A DNA stretch of 27,085 nt from an uncultured Bacteroidota bacterium (GCA_937920105.1 CALETH010000004.1:1-27085), one strand, 5' to 3'. Numbered from the stretch's first letter, positions 15,541-24,753 are shown. Numbers and translations: made by a program. The notes: generated from the letters alone by a model not told the origin.

Positions 15541-17664
15541 TCACAGCGAATTTGCAATAGAAATTTTATTTTTTTTCAATTTTTCTTGTAATTGCTCTAT
15601 TGTTATAATTGGAATTCCACAAGTATTATTTTCACAAATATAGACTACTACTTTCTCTTGTAATGTAATATTTTGAAGAAATGAATGTTTTTGTGAAAAA
15701 TATTCTTGAGTATTTTCATCAATTAAAAAAATGATTTTATTAGGATTATAATGTTGTTCAATTTCTTGTACATATTTTTTAAATTCTAGATTGCTTCTCT
15801 TTCCTGCAATAACTACTTGTTGTGGTGAAGTATAATATCTTTCAATTGTGGAAATTAATTGCGGCATGAGTTGTGGTGATTGTTGAAGTGTTGTGCTAAA
15901 ATACTTCAACGTTTTTTCTGCATAATTTTGTAATTCTTTATCATTACAATATGAAAATAATCTTAAAAGATTCTTGACACTGGTGGAATTTCCAGATGGT
16001 TCTGCTCCATCATATCCTTCTTTTATTCTCACAAGGATTGATGAATCTTTTCCTGATACATCAAAAAATCCTCCTTCAGCCGAATCCCAAAATAATGCAA
16101 TTTGTGTTTTTTGTATTTCTAATGCTTTTTCTAACCACTGAATATCAAATGTTATTTCATAAACATCTATTAATGCTTGAATGAAAAATGCATAATCATC
16201 CAATTGTGCATCATATTTTGTTTCACCATCACAATATCTTCGAAATAATATTTTGGTAGAATTATCGTAAAGATTTTTATAGAGAAAATTTATTGCGTTT
16301 ACTGCTGTTTGAAAATATTTTTCTTCGTTGAAAATTTGAGAAGCGTGTGCAAATGCGCTAAGCATTAAACTATTCCAACCAGTTAAGATTTTTTCATCAC
16401 GATGTGGATATGATTTTTGTTTTCGTGCTTCAAATAATTTTTGTTTTGATGAATGTAAAAGTTTTTGTACTTGTTCAATAGTGCAAGAAGTGTGTTTTGC
16501 AGTTTGCTCGATTGTAAATGGTGCATATAAAATATTTTTATTTTGAAATTCATTATGTGGGTCCGAAAAAACATTTCCTCTTTCATCTATATTATAGTAA
16601 TGACAAAATATTTTTGATTCTTCTTGTGAGAGAATTTTTTCTATTTCAGATTTTTCCCATACATAAAAGGCACCTTCTTTTTTTTGTGATGAATTTTCTG
16701 TTGAAAAACTATCGGCATCTTGTGCAGAATAAAACCCACCATTTTTATCAGTCATTTCTCGCAATACATAATCTAAAGTCTCTTTTGCAATGGTTGCAAA
16801 AAAATCATCGTGTGTTATTTGATATGCATCTAAATAGGAGTGGGCTAATTGTGCTTGGTCATACAACATTTTTTCAAAATGTGGAACTTTCCATTGTGCA
16901 TCTACTGAATAACGATGAAATCCTCCGCCAAGATGGTCATACATTCCACCGGATGCCATTGCCATAAGTGTTGTCAATGACATAGTGAGTGCTTCTTTTT
17001 CTTGCGTGCGATTGAAATATTGAAACAAAAATTCAAACATTACCGGACGTGGAAATTTTGGTGCTGTTCCAAAGCCACCATGTTTTGCATCGTACGCTGC
17101 TGCAAGTTGGTGATATGTTCTTCGGATTAAATTTTCATCAATAATTTCATTTTCATTTTTTGCGAGATGTTTATGCTGCAACATTTCTATTAATTGATTT
17201 CCAGAGTTTAAAATTTCTTGCTGCTCTTCATTCCATGCTTGATGAATTCGTTCTAATACTGTTGGAAATCCCGGACGACCATGTGCATCTTTTGGCGGAA
17301 AATATGTTCCACCATAAAAGGGTTTTAAATCTGGCGTAAGAAATACTGAAAGAGGCCAACCACCACTTCCTATCATTGTTTGCACGGCGCTCATATAGAC
17401 TTTATCTACATCAGGTCTTTCTTCTCTATCAACCTTGATGCACACAAAATATTTATTCATTAATTCAGCGATTGTTTTGTTTTCAAAACTTTCGTGTTCC
17501 ATGACATGACACCAATGACATGTAGAATATCCAATAGAAAGAAATATTGGCTTGTTTTCTTGTTTTGCTTTTTCAAATGCTTCTTCTCCCCATGGATACC
17601 AATCTACTGGATTGTTTGCATGTTGTAACAAATACGGGGATTTTTCTTTGGAGAGTTTATTCAT
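15541..17664 (-). CDS. Thioredoxin-fold DUF255 protein (YyaL/SSP411 family)
   Basis: A 707-residue protein, the normal length for the family. The N-terminal thioredoxin-like domain shows SPYLLQHANNPVDWYPWG, the CxxC in STCHWCHVMEHESF, and VDREERPDVDKVYM. GSGGWPLSVFLTPD and PFYGGTYFPP follow. The remainder is a helical barrel related to AGE/glycosidase folds (GGGFHRYSVDAQWKVPHFEK, FYSAQDADS). The enzyme activity is not established for this family; human SPATA20 is a homologue. It is encoded 45 bases before the STAS gene, with no clear ribosome site, and the start codon is set by the conserved N-terminus. Confidence 0.95.
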   Translation of the reverse strand: MNKLSKEKSPYLLQHANNPVDWYPWGEEAFEKAKQENKPIFLSIGYSTCHWCHVMEHESFENKTIAELMNKYFVCIKVDREERPDVDKVYMSAVQTMIGSGGWPLSVFLTPDLKPFYGGTYFPPKDAHGRPGFPTVLERIHQAWNEEQQEILNSGNQLIEMLQHKHLAKNENEIIDENLIRRTYHQLAAAYDAKHGGFGTAPKFPRPVMFEFLFQYFNRTQEKEALTMSLTTLMAMASGGMYDHLGGGFHRYSVDAQWKVPHFEKMLYDQAQLAHSYLDAYQITHDDFFATIAKETLDYVLREMTDKNGGFYSAQDADSFSTENSSQKKEGAFYVWEKSEIEKILSQEESKIFCHYYNIDERGNVFSDPHNEFQNKNILYAPFTIEQTAKHTSCTIEQVQKLLHSSKQKLFEARKQKSYPHRDEKILTGWNSLMLSAFAHASQIFNEEKYFQTAVNAINFLYKNLYDNSTKILFRRYCDGETKYDAQLDDYAFFIQALIDVYEITFDIQWLEKALEIQKTQIALFWDSAEGGFFDVSGKDSSILVRIKEGYDGAEPSGNSTSVKNLLRLFSYCNDKELQNYAEKTLKYFSTTLQQSPQLMPQLISTIERYYTSPQQVVIAGKRSNLEFKKYVQEIEQHYNPNKIIFLIDENTQEYFSQKHSFLQNITLQEKVVVYICENNTCGIPIITIEQLQEKLKKNKISIANSL

Positions 17665-17771
17665 ATTAAAATTTCAAGATTATATAATTGCATTATTGCA
17701 AAATTAACTACTATTAATCCTTTTACATAAATATTTTATAAAATTATAAATTTGTTGAATGATGAAAATAG

Positions 17772-17796
17772 ATTCCCGCTAAAAACATGCGGGAAT
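17772..17796. repeat. Hairpin of the ATTCCCGC repeat family
   Basis: ATTCCCGC, a 9-nt loop, GCGGGAAT followed by GACA. Its left flank matches the copy at 8118-8143 (AAAATAGATTCCCGCTAAAAA). It lies in the 260-base gap after lptD and before the DUF255 gene; no gene was seen in that gap. Confidence 0.75.
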
Positions 17797-17809
17797 GACA
17801 TCTTTTTAT

Positions 17810-17851
17810 GGAATGGTTTTGCATCCCGCATAAATGGGACAAGTCCATTCC
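17810..17851. repeat. Palindromic intergenic unit, GGAATGG/CCATTCC arms
   Basis: GGAATGG at 17810-17816 pairs with CCATTCC at 17845-17851, with an inner CCCGCATAAATGGG region that can also pair in part. It stands 13 bases from the ATTCCCGC hairpin. It may end lptD transcripts or be a mobile palindrome. A sequence with similar ends (TTGTCCCGC and ATTCCTAC) is at about 5466-5505. Confidence 0.5.
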
Positions 17852-17923
17852 TACAATTTGAATATACGATGACAATATATATTTTCAGTTAAACTATTTT
17901 TCATTCTTAATTTTTAATTGTAC

Positions 17924-20461
17924 TTAAAATCCTCCTCTACTTTCTTTTGTAACTTTTATGTCTTGAAGTTGAGGTGCTTTTACTCGTATTTCAAATCTAT
18001 ATCCAGCAAGTTGTCCAGTTGGATACCAACGAAAATTCATTTCCCAACAATGTAAATCTCTATTAATGGTAATGACTGGTGCTGCAAATTCTTTTCGGAT
18101 TAAATCATAACTGCTGGATGCAGTAAATTTCCAACTTTCTGTTAAATTAAATCCTAAATCTGCACTGATATTTGCAGAGCGTGTAATATTTTTTGGATTG
18201 TTTTGATTTTGTGAAAAATTAAAACTCATGGAAAGATTCCATGGAATGCTAAAATCTGCAACATCTTCTTCGTAAATTCCTCGTACTTTATTTTGTTGAT
18301 TACGACGATATTCTTCTATGCGAACACTATCACTTATTTGTGAAGATGATTGCGTTTTTTTTCTTTCTCCACTTAATGATGTAGAAATACTGATATTGAA
18401 ATCCGTCATCTGCACAATTCCTTTTCCTGCATCAAATAAATAGGTATTGATTCTTCGTTTTAAATTTTGGTCAAAAACATAAAAACTAAAATTACTTCTT
18501 CCTCCAATATTAAAAGTGTTTCCAATATTCGTACGAAAATCTACAGAGAGTGGTGAAAGTTTCATTTCTTCCGCAGCAAAATTATAACTTACTCCGGCAT
18601 TCAAATTTAATAATTGATATTTTTCCGGTTTTTGTGATGTGTCTTTTGGAGCGGTTTTTGTTTCAAAAAGATTTCCAACTGAAAAACTGAGTGATTGTGA
18701 TTCACCTGCCGATGCTCCACCGAAAACTTCTTTTTCAAAACGATTGTATTTGATTTCTTTTCCTGAAGAATCTTTATAAAAACTATAATATCCCCACACT
18801 GGTTTTGAAAAATCGGGTTGATATGTGTATCTCAGCGTTGGTGTTAGTGTATGACGAAATCCGACAAGTCCGGAAAATGGAGATGGAAACATTCCATATA
18901 ATTTTGTGGTGAGTGATGCACCGGTAGAAAATGTTCGAACGGCTTCAAATCCATTGTTATCTTTTTTGATTGGTGCATTGGTGGTATCAACATTCTCTAT
19001 TATAATACTTTTATTATACCAGCGTTCTAAATAATTGAATGATGGTGAAAGATTAAAATATCCAAGTTTTGTTGATGTAGAAAAATTGAGTGTGTGTGAA
19101 ATTCCTTCTCGTTGATAAAAATCAAAAATATTTGTGGTAGTGTTTTTTGTTTTATTATCTTTTCGTAAAAATTGTCCGTTGTAATTCATTCCGATTTGTT
19201 CGTACCAAGAATACTCTTCAGAAGATTTTTTTTTGCTGAAACGAAATGGATAACTTTGTGAATGTGAAAATGTAATTTTAGGTAACGTTGCATCAATATT
19301 TCCATTTTGTAAATTTTGCGTACGTGCAATATTGATGTTTATACTATTTCCTGTTCCTTCCCACGATTTGCTATAGGTTGCGTTGGAATAAATTTCTTGA
19401 TTGAGATAATCTTGATAGGTGTTTGTTGCACGATAAGAATTATTGCTGGTAAAAGTGAAATCTACATCTAATCGTGAGGTTGGATTAAATTGTTGATTGT
19501 GACGGAGAGTAACTCTATAATTTTTTTCATCTCTGTAATCAGTATCCGTTTTTTCCCCTTCTAATTCGTGAGCATACATTCCGGAAATTCCACCAGAAAA
19601 ATCATATCGTTTTGCGTAACGAAATTCTGGATAAATTTTCCATGCCCCTGTACTGGGGTACCAATCTCCTGCAACTGCTAAATCCATGTAGTCACTAATT
19701 GCTTCATAATATCCCAAATGATAAATATATCGTCCACGTCGTGCATCATCTCCGAGTGCGGGTGCAATAATTCCGGATTGTCTTCCTCCGCCTTTGCTTG
19801 GAAATAATCCAAATGGTAATGCAAAAATTGGAACATCGGTGATGTAAAGATAAATTGGACGTGCTGCGATTTTATCTTTGAGTGTTACTTTCATTTCGGG
19901 ACTGAAAAAATAATAATGTGGATGTCCGAGGTCGCACGTAGTAAATCTTCCATTTGCAATGAAGAGTGTGTTTTTATCTACTTTTTTTACATGTTCTCCG
20001 TGATAGTAGCCCTCTCCTTGAGAAGTTTTTCCGAGTGTGATTCTTCCTTTTTGTGTACGAAAGTTGTACGCAATTTTTTCTCCATCATACTTATCACTTC
20101 CTTCTGCCATGATTGGTGAACCACGATATTTTGTGGAATCTGTTTTGGTGGTATCTTCAACTCCAACGGCTTCTAATTCTTGTTTATTCCAATCAACATT
20201 TACTCGTTCTGCATTGAGTGAGAGATTTTTATATTTGATTGTTCCTTGTCCGTACATTTTCATCATTTTAGATTGTACAGAAAAAACTATGGAGTCCGAA
20301 GATGTGTAGGTTACCGAAGAATCTATTCCGGATTTTTTTTGTTGTGTGGTATCTGTATTGAGACGTGCGTTTTGTAAAGATGTGGAAAGTGTATCTTGTG
20401 TTTGGGAGAATAAAGATGAAGCGATAAAAAATAATAATATTGCAAAATAATATATTTTCAT
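17924..20461 (-). CDS. lptD: LPS-assembly outer-membrane protein LptD
   Basis: The outer-membrane beta-barrel that inserts lipopolysaccharide into the outer leaflet. It has about 845 residues: signal peptide (MKIYYFAILLFFIASSLFSQ), then a periplasmic OstA-like jellyroll (GQGTIKYKNLSLNAERVNVD, YDGEKIAYNFRTQKGRI, FTTCDLGHPHYYF), then a long barrel rich in alternating aromatic strands (GGRQSGIIAPALGDDARRGR, YHLGYYEAISDYMDLA). FALPFGLFPSKGGGRQSG is a strong family marker. I start at the ATG at 20461; an earlier in-frame ATG at 20527 lies inside a dispersed palindrome and would encode MSFLRKQESR, a known false-start peptide. Its partner LptE was not seen here. The C-terminal Phe fits an outer-membrane barrel. 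Confidence 0.9.
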   Translation of the reverse strand: MKIYYFAILLFFIASSLFSQTQDTLSTSLQNARLNTDTTQQKKSGIDSSVTYTSSDSIVFSVQSKMMKMYGQGTIKYKNLSLNAERVNVDWNKQELEAVGVEDTTKTDSTKYRGSPIMAEGSDKYDGEKIAYNFRTQKGRITLGKTSQGEGYYHGEHVKKVDKNTLFIANGRFTTCDLGHPHYYFFSPEMKVTLKDKIAARPIYLYITDVPIFALPFGLFPSKGGGRQSGIIAPALGDDARRGRYIYHLGYYEAISDYMDLAVAGDWYPSTGAWKIYPEFRYAKRYDFSGGISGMYAHELEGEKTDTDYRDEKNYRVTLRHNQQFNPTSRLDVDFTFTSNNSYRATNTYQDYLNQEIYSNATYSKSWEGTGNSININIARTQNLQNGNIDATLPKITFSHSQSYPFRFSKKKSSEEYSWYEQIGMNYNGQFLRKDNKTKNTTTNIFDFYQREGISHTLNFSTSTKLGYFNLSPSFNYLERWYNKSIIIENVDTTNAPIKKDNNGFEAVRTFSTGASLTTKLYGMFPSPFSGLVGFRHTLTPTLRYTYQPDFSKPVWGYYSFYKDSSGKEIKYNRFEKEVFGGASAGESQSLSFSVGNLFETKTAPKDTSQKPEKYQLLNLNAGVSYNFAAEEMKLSPLSVDFRTNIGNTFNIGGRSNFSFYVFDQNLKRRINTYLFDAGKGIVQMTDFNISISTSLSGERKKTQSSSQISDSVRIEEYRRNQQNKVRGIYEEDVADFSIPWNLSMSFNFSQNQNNPKNITRSANISADLGFNLTESWKFTASSSYDLIRKEFAAPVITINRDLHCWEMNFRWYPTGQLAGYRFEIRVKAPQLQDIKVTKESRGGF

Positions 20462-20502
20462 TAAAAATGAAATTTCAAGTTGTATTTTATAAAATTTTCT
20501 GG

Positions 20503-20522
20503 ATTCCTGCTTTCGCAGGAAT
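20503..20522. repeat. Hairpin of the ATTCCCGC-type family (ATTCCTGC variant)
   Basis: ATTCCTGC, a 4-nt loop, GCAGGAAT followed by GACA, between the mutL stop and lptD start. The minus-strand reading gives the well-known spurious peptide SFLRKQESR. It may end mutL transcription, though no strong T tract follows. Confidence 0.8.
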
Positions 20523-20572
20523 GACAATGATTTTTTTGTAAACTTTTACCCCACTACTCTTCTACTCTATTA

Positions 20573-22396
20573 CTACGTTCTCATAAATCGTTTATCAAGT
20601 TCTGCAAGTGGAATTTTTACTACCACTGGTCTTCCGTGTGGACAAACGGAGGGTGTTTTAGCAGAAAATAGTTGTTCTAATAATGCACTCATTTTCTTTT
20701 CTGTTAACACATCTCCAGTTTTGATTGCGGCTTTGCATGCAAAAGATTTTGCAACATTATCTCGTGCATCTAATTTTAATTTATTTTGATTAGTTTTAAA
20801 CTCATCAATAATATCTTGAACAATTTTATTTTCACTTCCTGCTTTTACGTCTGGTGGAACTCCTTCTAACATCACGGTATTTTTTCCAAAAATTTTAATT
20901 TCAAAACCGAGTAATTGTAATTCCGGCAATAATTGCTGTACTAAAACAAAATCCCCGGGAGTAAATTCTAATGTTTGTGAAAATAATAATTGTTGTGTGG
21001 TTGGTTTTGCTTTTTCAAAATCCGATAATGCTTTTTCGTACAAAATTCTTTCGTGTGCAGCATGTTGGTCAACAATCATTACTCCATTTTCTGTGAGAGT
21101 AAAAATATATTTGTTGTGGATTTGCCAAAGTTTTTTTGTGGATTGAGGTAAATTTTCTGCACTTACATTTTCTGTTTGTTGTGATGTTGTTTGTGATGGG
21201 AAAATATTTTCTTGTGATTTTTTTACAACGGATTCTGTAAATGGAAAATTTTTAATTGGTGAATATACATTTTCTGTATAGTTTTTTTTAGGAAACGAAT
21301 TTTCATCCATTCCTACATTTTTTGAAAAAAAACGCGGAAGCGATGAATGCTGCAATGATGCCGTTGATGGTGTTTCACTTTCATTCATTTGTAATGATGG
21401 AACAACATCATTGACACTCAGCGTTTTTCGGATTGCTGCCATTACAACGCGATAAATATTTTGTTCATCACTAAATTTTACTTCTAGTTTTGATGGATGT
21501 ACGTTCACATCAACTTTGCGTGGGTCTATTTCCAACATTAAAAGAAAAAATGGAAAATTTCCTTTTTCTACTAAATGTTCATATCCGGAAAATATTGCGT
21601 GATTGATTGAACGATTGACGATAAATCTATTATTCAAAAAAAGATATTGGTCCACTTTGGATTTTCTTGCAAAATCTGGCTTTCCAATATATCCGGAAAC
21701 AGAAAGTAATTCTGTTTTTTCGTTGATAGGAATAAGTGTTTCAAAATGCCGTTCACCAAAAATATTTTTTAATCGTTCTTCTAATGTGTTTTGTTCTACA
21801 TTTATAATAGTATCATCATTGCTAATAAATTCAAATGCTCTTTCTGGATGTGAAAGTGCAGTACGTTGTACGCAATCATAAATGTGTTTAAATTCTGTTG
21901 CGTTGGATTTTAAAAAATGTCGGCGTGCTGGTGTATTATAAAAGAGATTTTTTATGGTGATGGATGTTCCAACAGGTGTTCCGATTTTTTCTTGCTCAAT
22001 AATTTTTCCACCATCAATGCGAATAAGTGTTCCAACGCTGTCTTCTTCTCGGCGGGTTTTTAATTCTACTTGTGATACTGAAGCAATTGATGCCAGTGCT
22101 TCTCCGCGAAATCCGAATGTGTGAATATTTTCTAAATCTTCATACGAAGAAATTTTACTGGTTGCATGTCTATGAAATGCCAACACTGCATCTTCTTCGC
22201 TCATTCCTTTTCCATTATCAGTAATGTGAATGAGTGTTTTTCCACCTTCTTTAATATGAATAGAAATAGATGTTGCATTCGCATCTAAAGAATTTTCTAA
22301 TAATTCTTTAATGACGGATTCAGGTCGTTGAACAACTTCTCCCGCTGCAATTTTGTTGGCAAGGTGTTCGGGTAATATGTGGATGATGGATGACAT
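20573..22396 (-). CDS. mutL: DNA mismatch repair protein MutL
   Basis: Couples mismatch recognition by MutS to strand incision. It has 607 residues. The N-terminal GHKL ATPase shows VIKELLENSLDANA, ITDNGKGM and HTFGFRGEALASIASV. DVNVHPSKLEVKF and a low-complexity linker follow. The C-terminal endonuclease domain has the metal-binding DQHAAHERILYE motif (from residue 443), ACKAAIKTGD and CPHGRP, so this MutL should nick DNA itself as in bacteria lacking MutH. I start at ATG 22396, where MSSIIHILPEHLANKIAAGE begins; the frame extends upstream another 25 codons but that part is not conserved-looking and overlaps the preceding gene. A small antitoxin-like gene ends 55 bases upstream. Confidence 0.96.
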   Translation of the reverse strand: MSSIIHILPEHLANKIAAGEVVQRPESVIKELLENSLDANATSISIHIKEGGKTLIHITDNGKGMSEEDAVLAFHRHATSKISSYEDLENIHTFGFRGEALASIASVSQVELKTRREEDSVGTLIRIDGGKIIEQEKIGTPVGTSITIKNLFYNTPARRHFLKSNATEFKHIYDCVQRTALSHPERAFEFISNDDTIINVEQNTLEERLKNIFGERHFETLIPINEKTELLSVSGYIGKPDFARKSKVDQYLFLNNRFIVNRSINHAIFSGYEHLVEKGNFPFFLLMLEIDPRKVDVNVHPSKLEVKFSDEQNIYRVVMAAIRKTLSVNDVVPSLQMNESETPSTASLQHSSLPRFFSKNVGMDENSFPKKNYTENVYSPIKNFPFTESVVKKSQENIFPSQTTSQQTENVSAENLPQSTKKLWQIHNKYIFTLTENGVMIVDQHAAHERILYEKALSDFEKAKPTTQQLLFSQTLEFTPGDFVLVQQLLPELQLLGFEIKIFGKNTVMLEGVPPDVKAGSENKIVQDIIDEFKTNQNKLKLDARDNVAKSFACKAAIKTGDVLTEKKMSALLEQLFSAKTPSVCPHGRPVVVKIPLAELDKRFMRT

Positions 22397-22451
22397 TTTT
22401 TTTCTATATAATACAAATTTGCATTCATAACTATATTTTGCAATTTTATTT

Positions 22452-22643
22452 TTATCTATTTTTTGATTCAAAATCTTTTATTGCACATTGAGCAAAATTT
22501 TCTAACTTTCCTTCACGAATATTTTTTTCCAATTGTTCATCCCACGATTTTGCTTCCAATTCATCAAACCATGAACGAAATTTTCTAAAATCTTTTTGTG
22601 AAAGTTTTGTTACTGCATTTTCTATTTCTTTGAGTGTACTCAT
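22452..22643 (-). CDS. Antitoxin-like small protein, no toxin seen
   Basis: A 63-residue protein starting MSTLKEIENAVTKLSQKDFR and continuing KFRSWFDELEAKSWDEQLEK. This resembles the small antitoxins that stand directly before RelE/ParE toxin genes, where an -FRxWFxE- block and a charged C-terminal tail are typical. Here no toxin follows; mutL begins about 55 bases later. It overlaps the gene upstream by 4 bases (ATGA), so the two are translated together. It may be an orphan left after toxin loss or an antitoxin acting in trans. The resemblance is from memory of the family, not a search. Confidence 0.65.
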   Translation of the reverse strand: MSTLKEIENAVTKLSQKDFRKFRSWFDELEAKSWDEQLEKNIREGKLENFAQCAIKDFESKNR

Positions 22644-22846
22644 AACTTTTTTATTATTTTTATTTCCTGAATAATATCTTTAAGTTTTTTATTTTTAAAC
22701 ATACGATGTCTTTCTTCAGTATAATTACCGTAACCTTTAGTAAATTGATTAATAAAACGAATAGTATTTATTGTACCTATATTTTTATATAAAATTTTTA
22801 ACGCCGTATCTGTAATTTCTGATAAAGATTTTTCTTCTCTTTTCAT
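22640..22846 (-). CDS. Small hypothetical protein paired with the antitoxin-like gene
   Basis: A 68-residue protein: MKREEKSLSEITDTALKILY, then KNIGTINTIRFINQFTKGYG and NYTEERHRMFKNKKLKDIIQ. The GxxNTIRFxxQFxxGxGxYTxER pattern recurs in small proteins of unknown function in cyanobacteria and Bacteroidota-like genomes, often beside toxin-antitoxin-like genes. It overlaps the 63-residue gene by 4 bases in the ATGA style of toxin-antitoxin pairs. It does not resemble a known toxin fold, so I do not call it one. Confidence 0.6.
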   Translation of the reverse strand: MKREEKSLSEITDTALKILYKNIGTINTIRFINQFTKGYGNYTEERHRMFKNKKLKDIIQEIKIIKKL

Positions 22847-22910
22847 TGTGTTTTGTTTAGTATAATTTTCATTTTCATCATTTTATCATAAAAATCATAG
22901 TTAAAATTTC

Positions 22911-24080
22911 CTACACAAACGCACCAATTCCAGTAATATCTTCACCAAGAATAAGTGTGTGCATTTCGTGAGTTCCTTCGTACGTTTTTACCGATTCTAA
23001 ATTTGCTGCGTGTCTCATTACAGGATATTCATCTAAAATTCCATTTGCCCCTAAAATTTCTCGGGACATTCGTGCAATTTCCAACGCATGATGAACATTA
23101 TTTCTTTTTGCCATAGAAATTTGCGTGAACTTTACTTTATTTTGGTCTTTCAATCTTCCTAATTGTAATGTAAGAAGTTGGGCTTTGGTAATTTCTGTAA
23201 GCATGTGCACTAATTTTTCTTGAGTCATTTGAAACGCAGCAATCGGTTTTCCAAACTGAATACGAGATTTTGAATACTGTAGCGCCGCATCATAGCACGC
23301 CATTGCTGCACCAGTTGCTCCCCACGCAATGCCATATCGTGCTTGACTCAAACACATCAATGGAGATTTCAATCCGCCGGATTTTGGAAGAAGATTTTTT
23401 TCCGGAATAAAACAATCTTGAAAAACTAATTCTGAAGTTACTGATGCACGTAATGAATGTTTTCCATGCATTTCTGGAGCAGAAAATCCTTTCGTACCTT
23501 TTTCTACCAAAAACCCTTTTATCTCATTATCTAATTTTGCCCACACTACTGCAACATCAGCAATTGTTCCGTTGGTAATCCACATTTTTGCACCGTTCAA
23601 AATAAATCCACCATCTTTTCTTTCTGCACGAGTCAACATTCCTCCGGGATTTGAACCAAAATCCGGCTCTGTTAAACCAAAGCAACCAATTCGTTTTCCA
23701 CTGGCAAGCAACGGCAGCCAAAATTCTTTTTGTTCTTCCGAACCAAAAGCATAAATCGGATACATCACTAATCCACTTTGCACAGAAGCAAAACTGCGAA
23801 TGCCGCTATCTCCTCTTTCCAATTCTTGCATCATTAATCCGTACGCAACATTATTAAGTTCTGCACATCCGTAGTGTGCGGGAAGCGTTGGTCCGAATAA
23901 ACCAAGTTCTGCCATTGGCTGTATAAGATTTTGTGGAAATGTTCCTGCACGATTATGTTTTTCAATAATTGGTAGGATTTCATTATCAACAAATTCGCGA
24001 ACAGTGTTGCGAACCATAATTTCTTCTTCACTCAGAAGAGATTCTATGTTGTAATAATCGATATCTTGAAATTTTGCCAT
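22911..24080 (-). CDS. Acyl-CoA dehydrogenase, glutaryl-CoA dehydrogenase-like
   Basis: An FAD enzyme of 389 residues oxidising an acyl-CoA at the alpha-beta position and passing electrons to ETF. Features include CFGLTEPDFGSNPGG near residues 130-145, KMWITNGTIADVAVVWA, ARYGIAWGATGAA, and the catalytic Glu368 in TYEGTHEMHTLILG. The ERGDSGIRSFASVQSGLVMY block and the YEGTH ending resemble glutaryl-CoA dehydrogenase (lysine and tryptophan breakdown, decarboxylating to crotonyl-CoA) more than medium-chain enzymes. Substrate assignment is inference. It is flanked by small toxin-antitoxin-like genes rather than by degradation genes. Confidence 0.92.
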   Translation of the reverse strand: MAKFQDIDYYNIESLLSEEEIMVRNTVREFVDNEILPIIEKHNRAGTFPQNLIQPMAELGLFGPTLPAHYGCAELNNVAYGLMMQELERGDSGIRSFASVQSGLVMYPIYAFGSEEQKEFWLPLLASGKRIGCFGLTEPDFGSNPGGMLTRAERKDGGFILNGAKMWITNGTIADVAVVWAKLDNEIKGFLVEKGTKGFSAPEMHGKHSLRASVTSELVFQDCFIPEKNLLPKSGGLKSPLMCLSQARYGIAWGATGAAMACYDAALQYSKSRIQFGKPIAAFQMTQEKLVHMLTEITKAQLLTLQLGRLKDQNKVKFTQISMAKRNNVHHALEIARMSREILGANGILDEYPVMRHAANLESVKTYEGTHEMHTLILGEDITGIGAFV

Positions 24081-24129
24081 AATTTGTTACTTATATTTTT
24101 ATATTTTTTTGTGAATTATATTTAATATT

Positions 24130-24432
24130 TTAATGTAATATTCTTTCTTGCCAATATTTCGGATTTCTTTTTCCATGAAAACAAGCAACTATCATTATCT
24201 TATCATCTTTAATGATATAAAGAATAGAATAAGGAAATTTTTGCAATACTATTCTGCGAATATTTTTATGGATGATAGGATAACGTTGTGGGAATTGTAA
24301 AAGTGAATTTAAGGAATGTTCAACCACTTCAATAAATTTTTCACCAAGTTCTCTATTGTGATTTTTGTACCATTGATATGCTTGCTGAAATTCTTCTTCT
24401 GCTTCCGATAAAAATTCAATAAAAAGATTCAT
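24130..24432 (-). CDS. ParE/RelE-family toxin
   Basis: A 100-residue toxin of the RelE/ParE superfamily: FLSEAEEEFQQAYQWYKNHN at the N-terminus, LGEKFIEVVEHSLNSLLQFP, then IRRIVLQKFPYSILYIIKDD, the conserved FPY-x-I-x-Y core, and a C-terminal FHGKRNPKYW. ParE members poison gyrase and RelE members cleave mRNA; which applies is unclear, though the RR---FPY-I-Y pattern is closer to ParE-type proteins. The ATG at 24432 overlaps the antitoxin stop as ATGA, so the longer frame upstream is not used. The toxin appears intact. Confidence 0.9.
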   Translation of the reverse strand: MNLFIEFLSEAEEEFQQAYQWYKNHNRELGEKFIEVVEHSLNSLLQFPQRYPIIHKNIRRIVLQKFPYSILYIIKDDKIMIVACFHGKRNPKYWQERILH

Positions 24433-24650
24433 GGTAAAGAGCGAAGTTTTTCTTTTACTTTTTCCCAAGGTATTGTTTGTCCTGGATTTTTTTCCAGCAA
24501 GAGTAACCTTCTATCTAATTCTTTTTTCTGTTCTTCTGTAAGAGAAAGTGATTCTGGTGCTGAAGCAATGCTATCCCAAATATCTTCTGCTAATTGAATT
24601 CTTTCCTGAACACTTAATTGTAAAATGTCCGATAATTTGATGGTATTCAT
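24429..24650 (-). CDS. Antitoxin, putative addiction module component family
   Basis: A 73-residue antitoxin: ILQLSVQERIQLAEDIWDSI, an acidic middle, and ELDRRLLLLEKNPGQTIPWE ending in EKVKEKLRSL. This is the pattern of the Unstab_antitox/TIGR02574 family found before ParE-like toxins. AAGGA lies upstream of the ATG. It overlaps the toxin start by 4 bases, and its promoter region (24651-24753) is shared with the divergent smpB gene. Confidence 0.9.
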   Translation of the reverse strand: MNTIKLSDILQLSVQERIQLAEDIWDSIASAPESLSLTEEQKKELDRRLLLLEKNPGQTIPWEKVKEKLRSLP

Positions 24651-24753
24651 AATTATTTTTCCTTTTAATTTGTAAAATCAAACTACCAAAAATCTAATGG
24701 AAAATCAATGAGACTTTTTGCTTGTATTTTTTGTTTTAATTACATTATCAACT

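Noticed and set aside
16518..16967. Plus-strand frame of 149 residues opposite the DUF255 gene
   Set aside because: It is the antisense of a clear gene, with Phe/His/Leu-rich composition typical of antisense frames in AT-rich DNA.
20462..20527. lptD start at 20527
   Set aside because: The added peptide MSFLRKQESR comes from a dispersed palindrome. A proper signal peptide begins at the ATG at 20461.
22397..22471. mutL start at 22471
   Set aside because: The 25 extra codons overlap the small upstream gene and precede the conserved MSSIIHILPEHLANKIAAGE start.
24433..24468. Longer ParE-like toxin from 24468
   Set aside because: The ATGA overlap with the antitoxin stop and the start of the conserved fold both point to the ATG at 24432.
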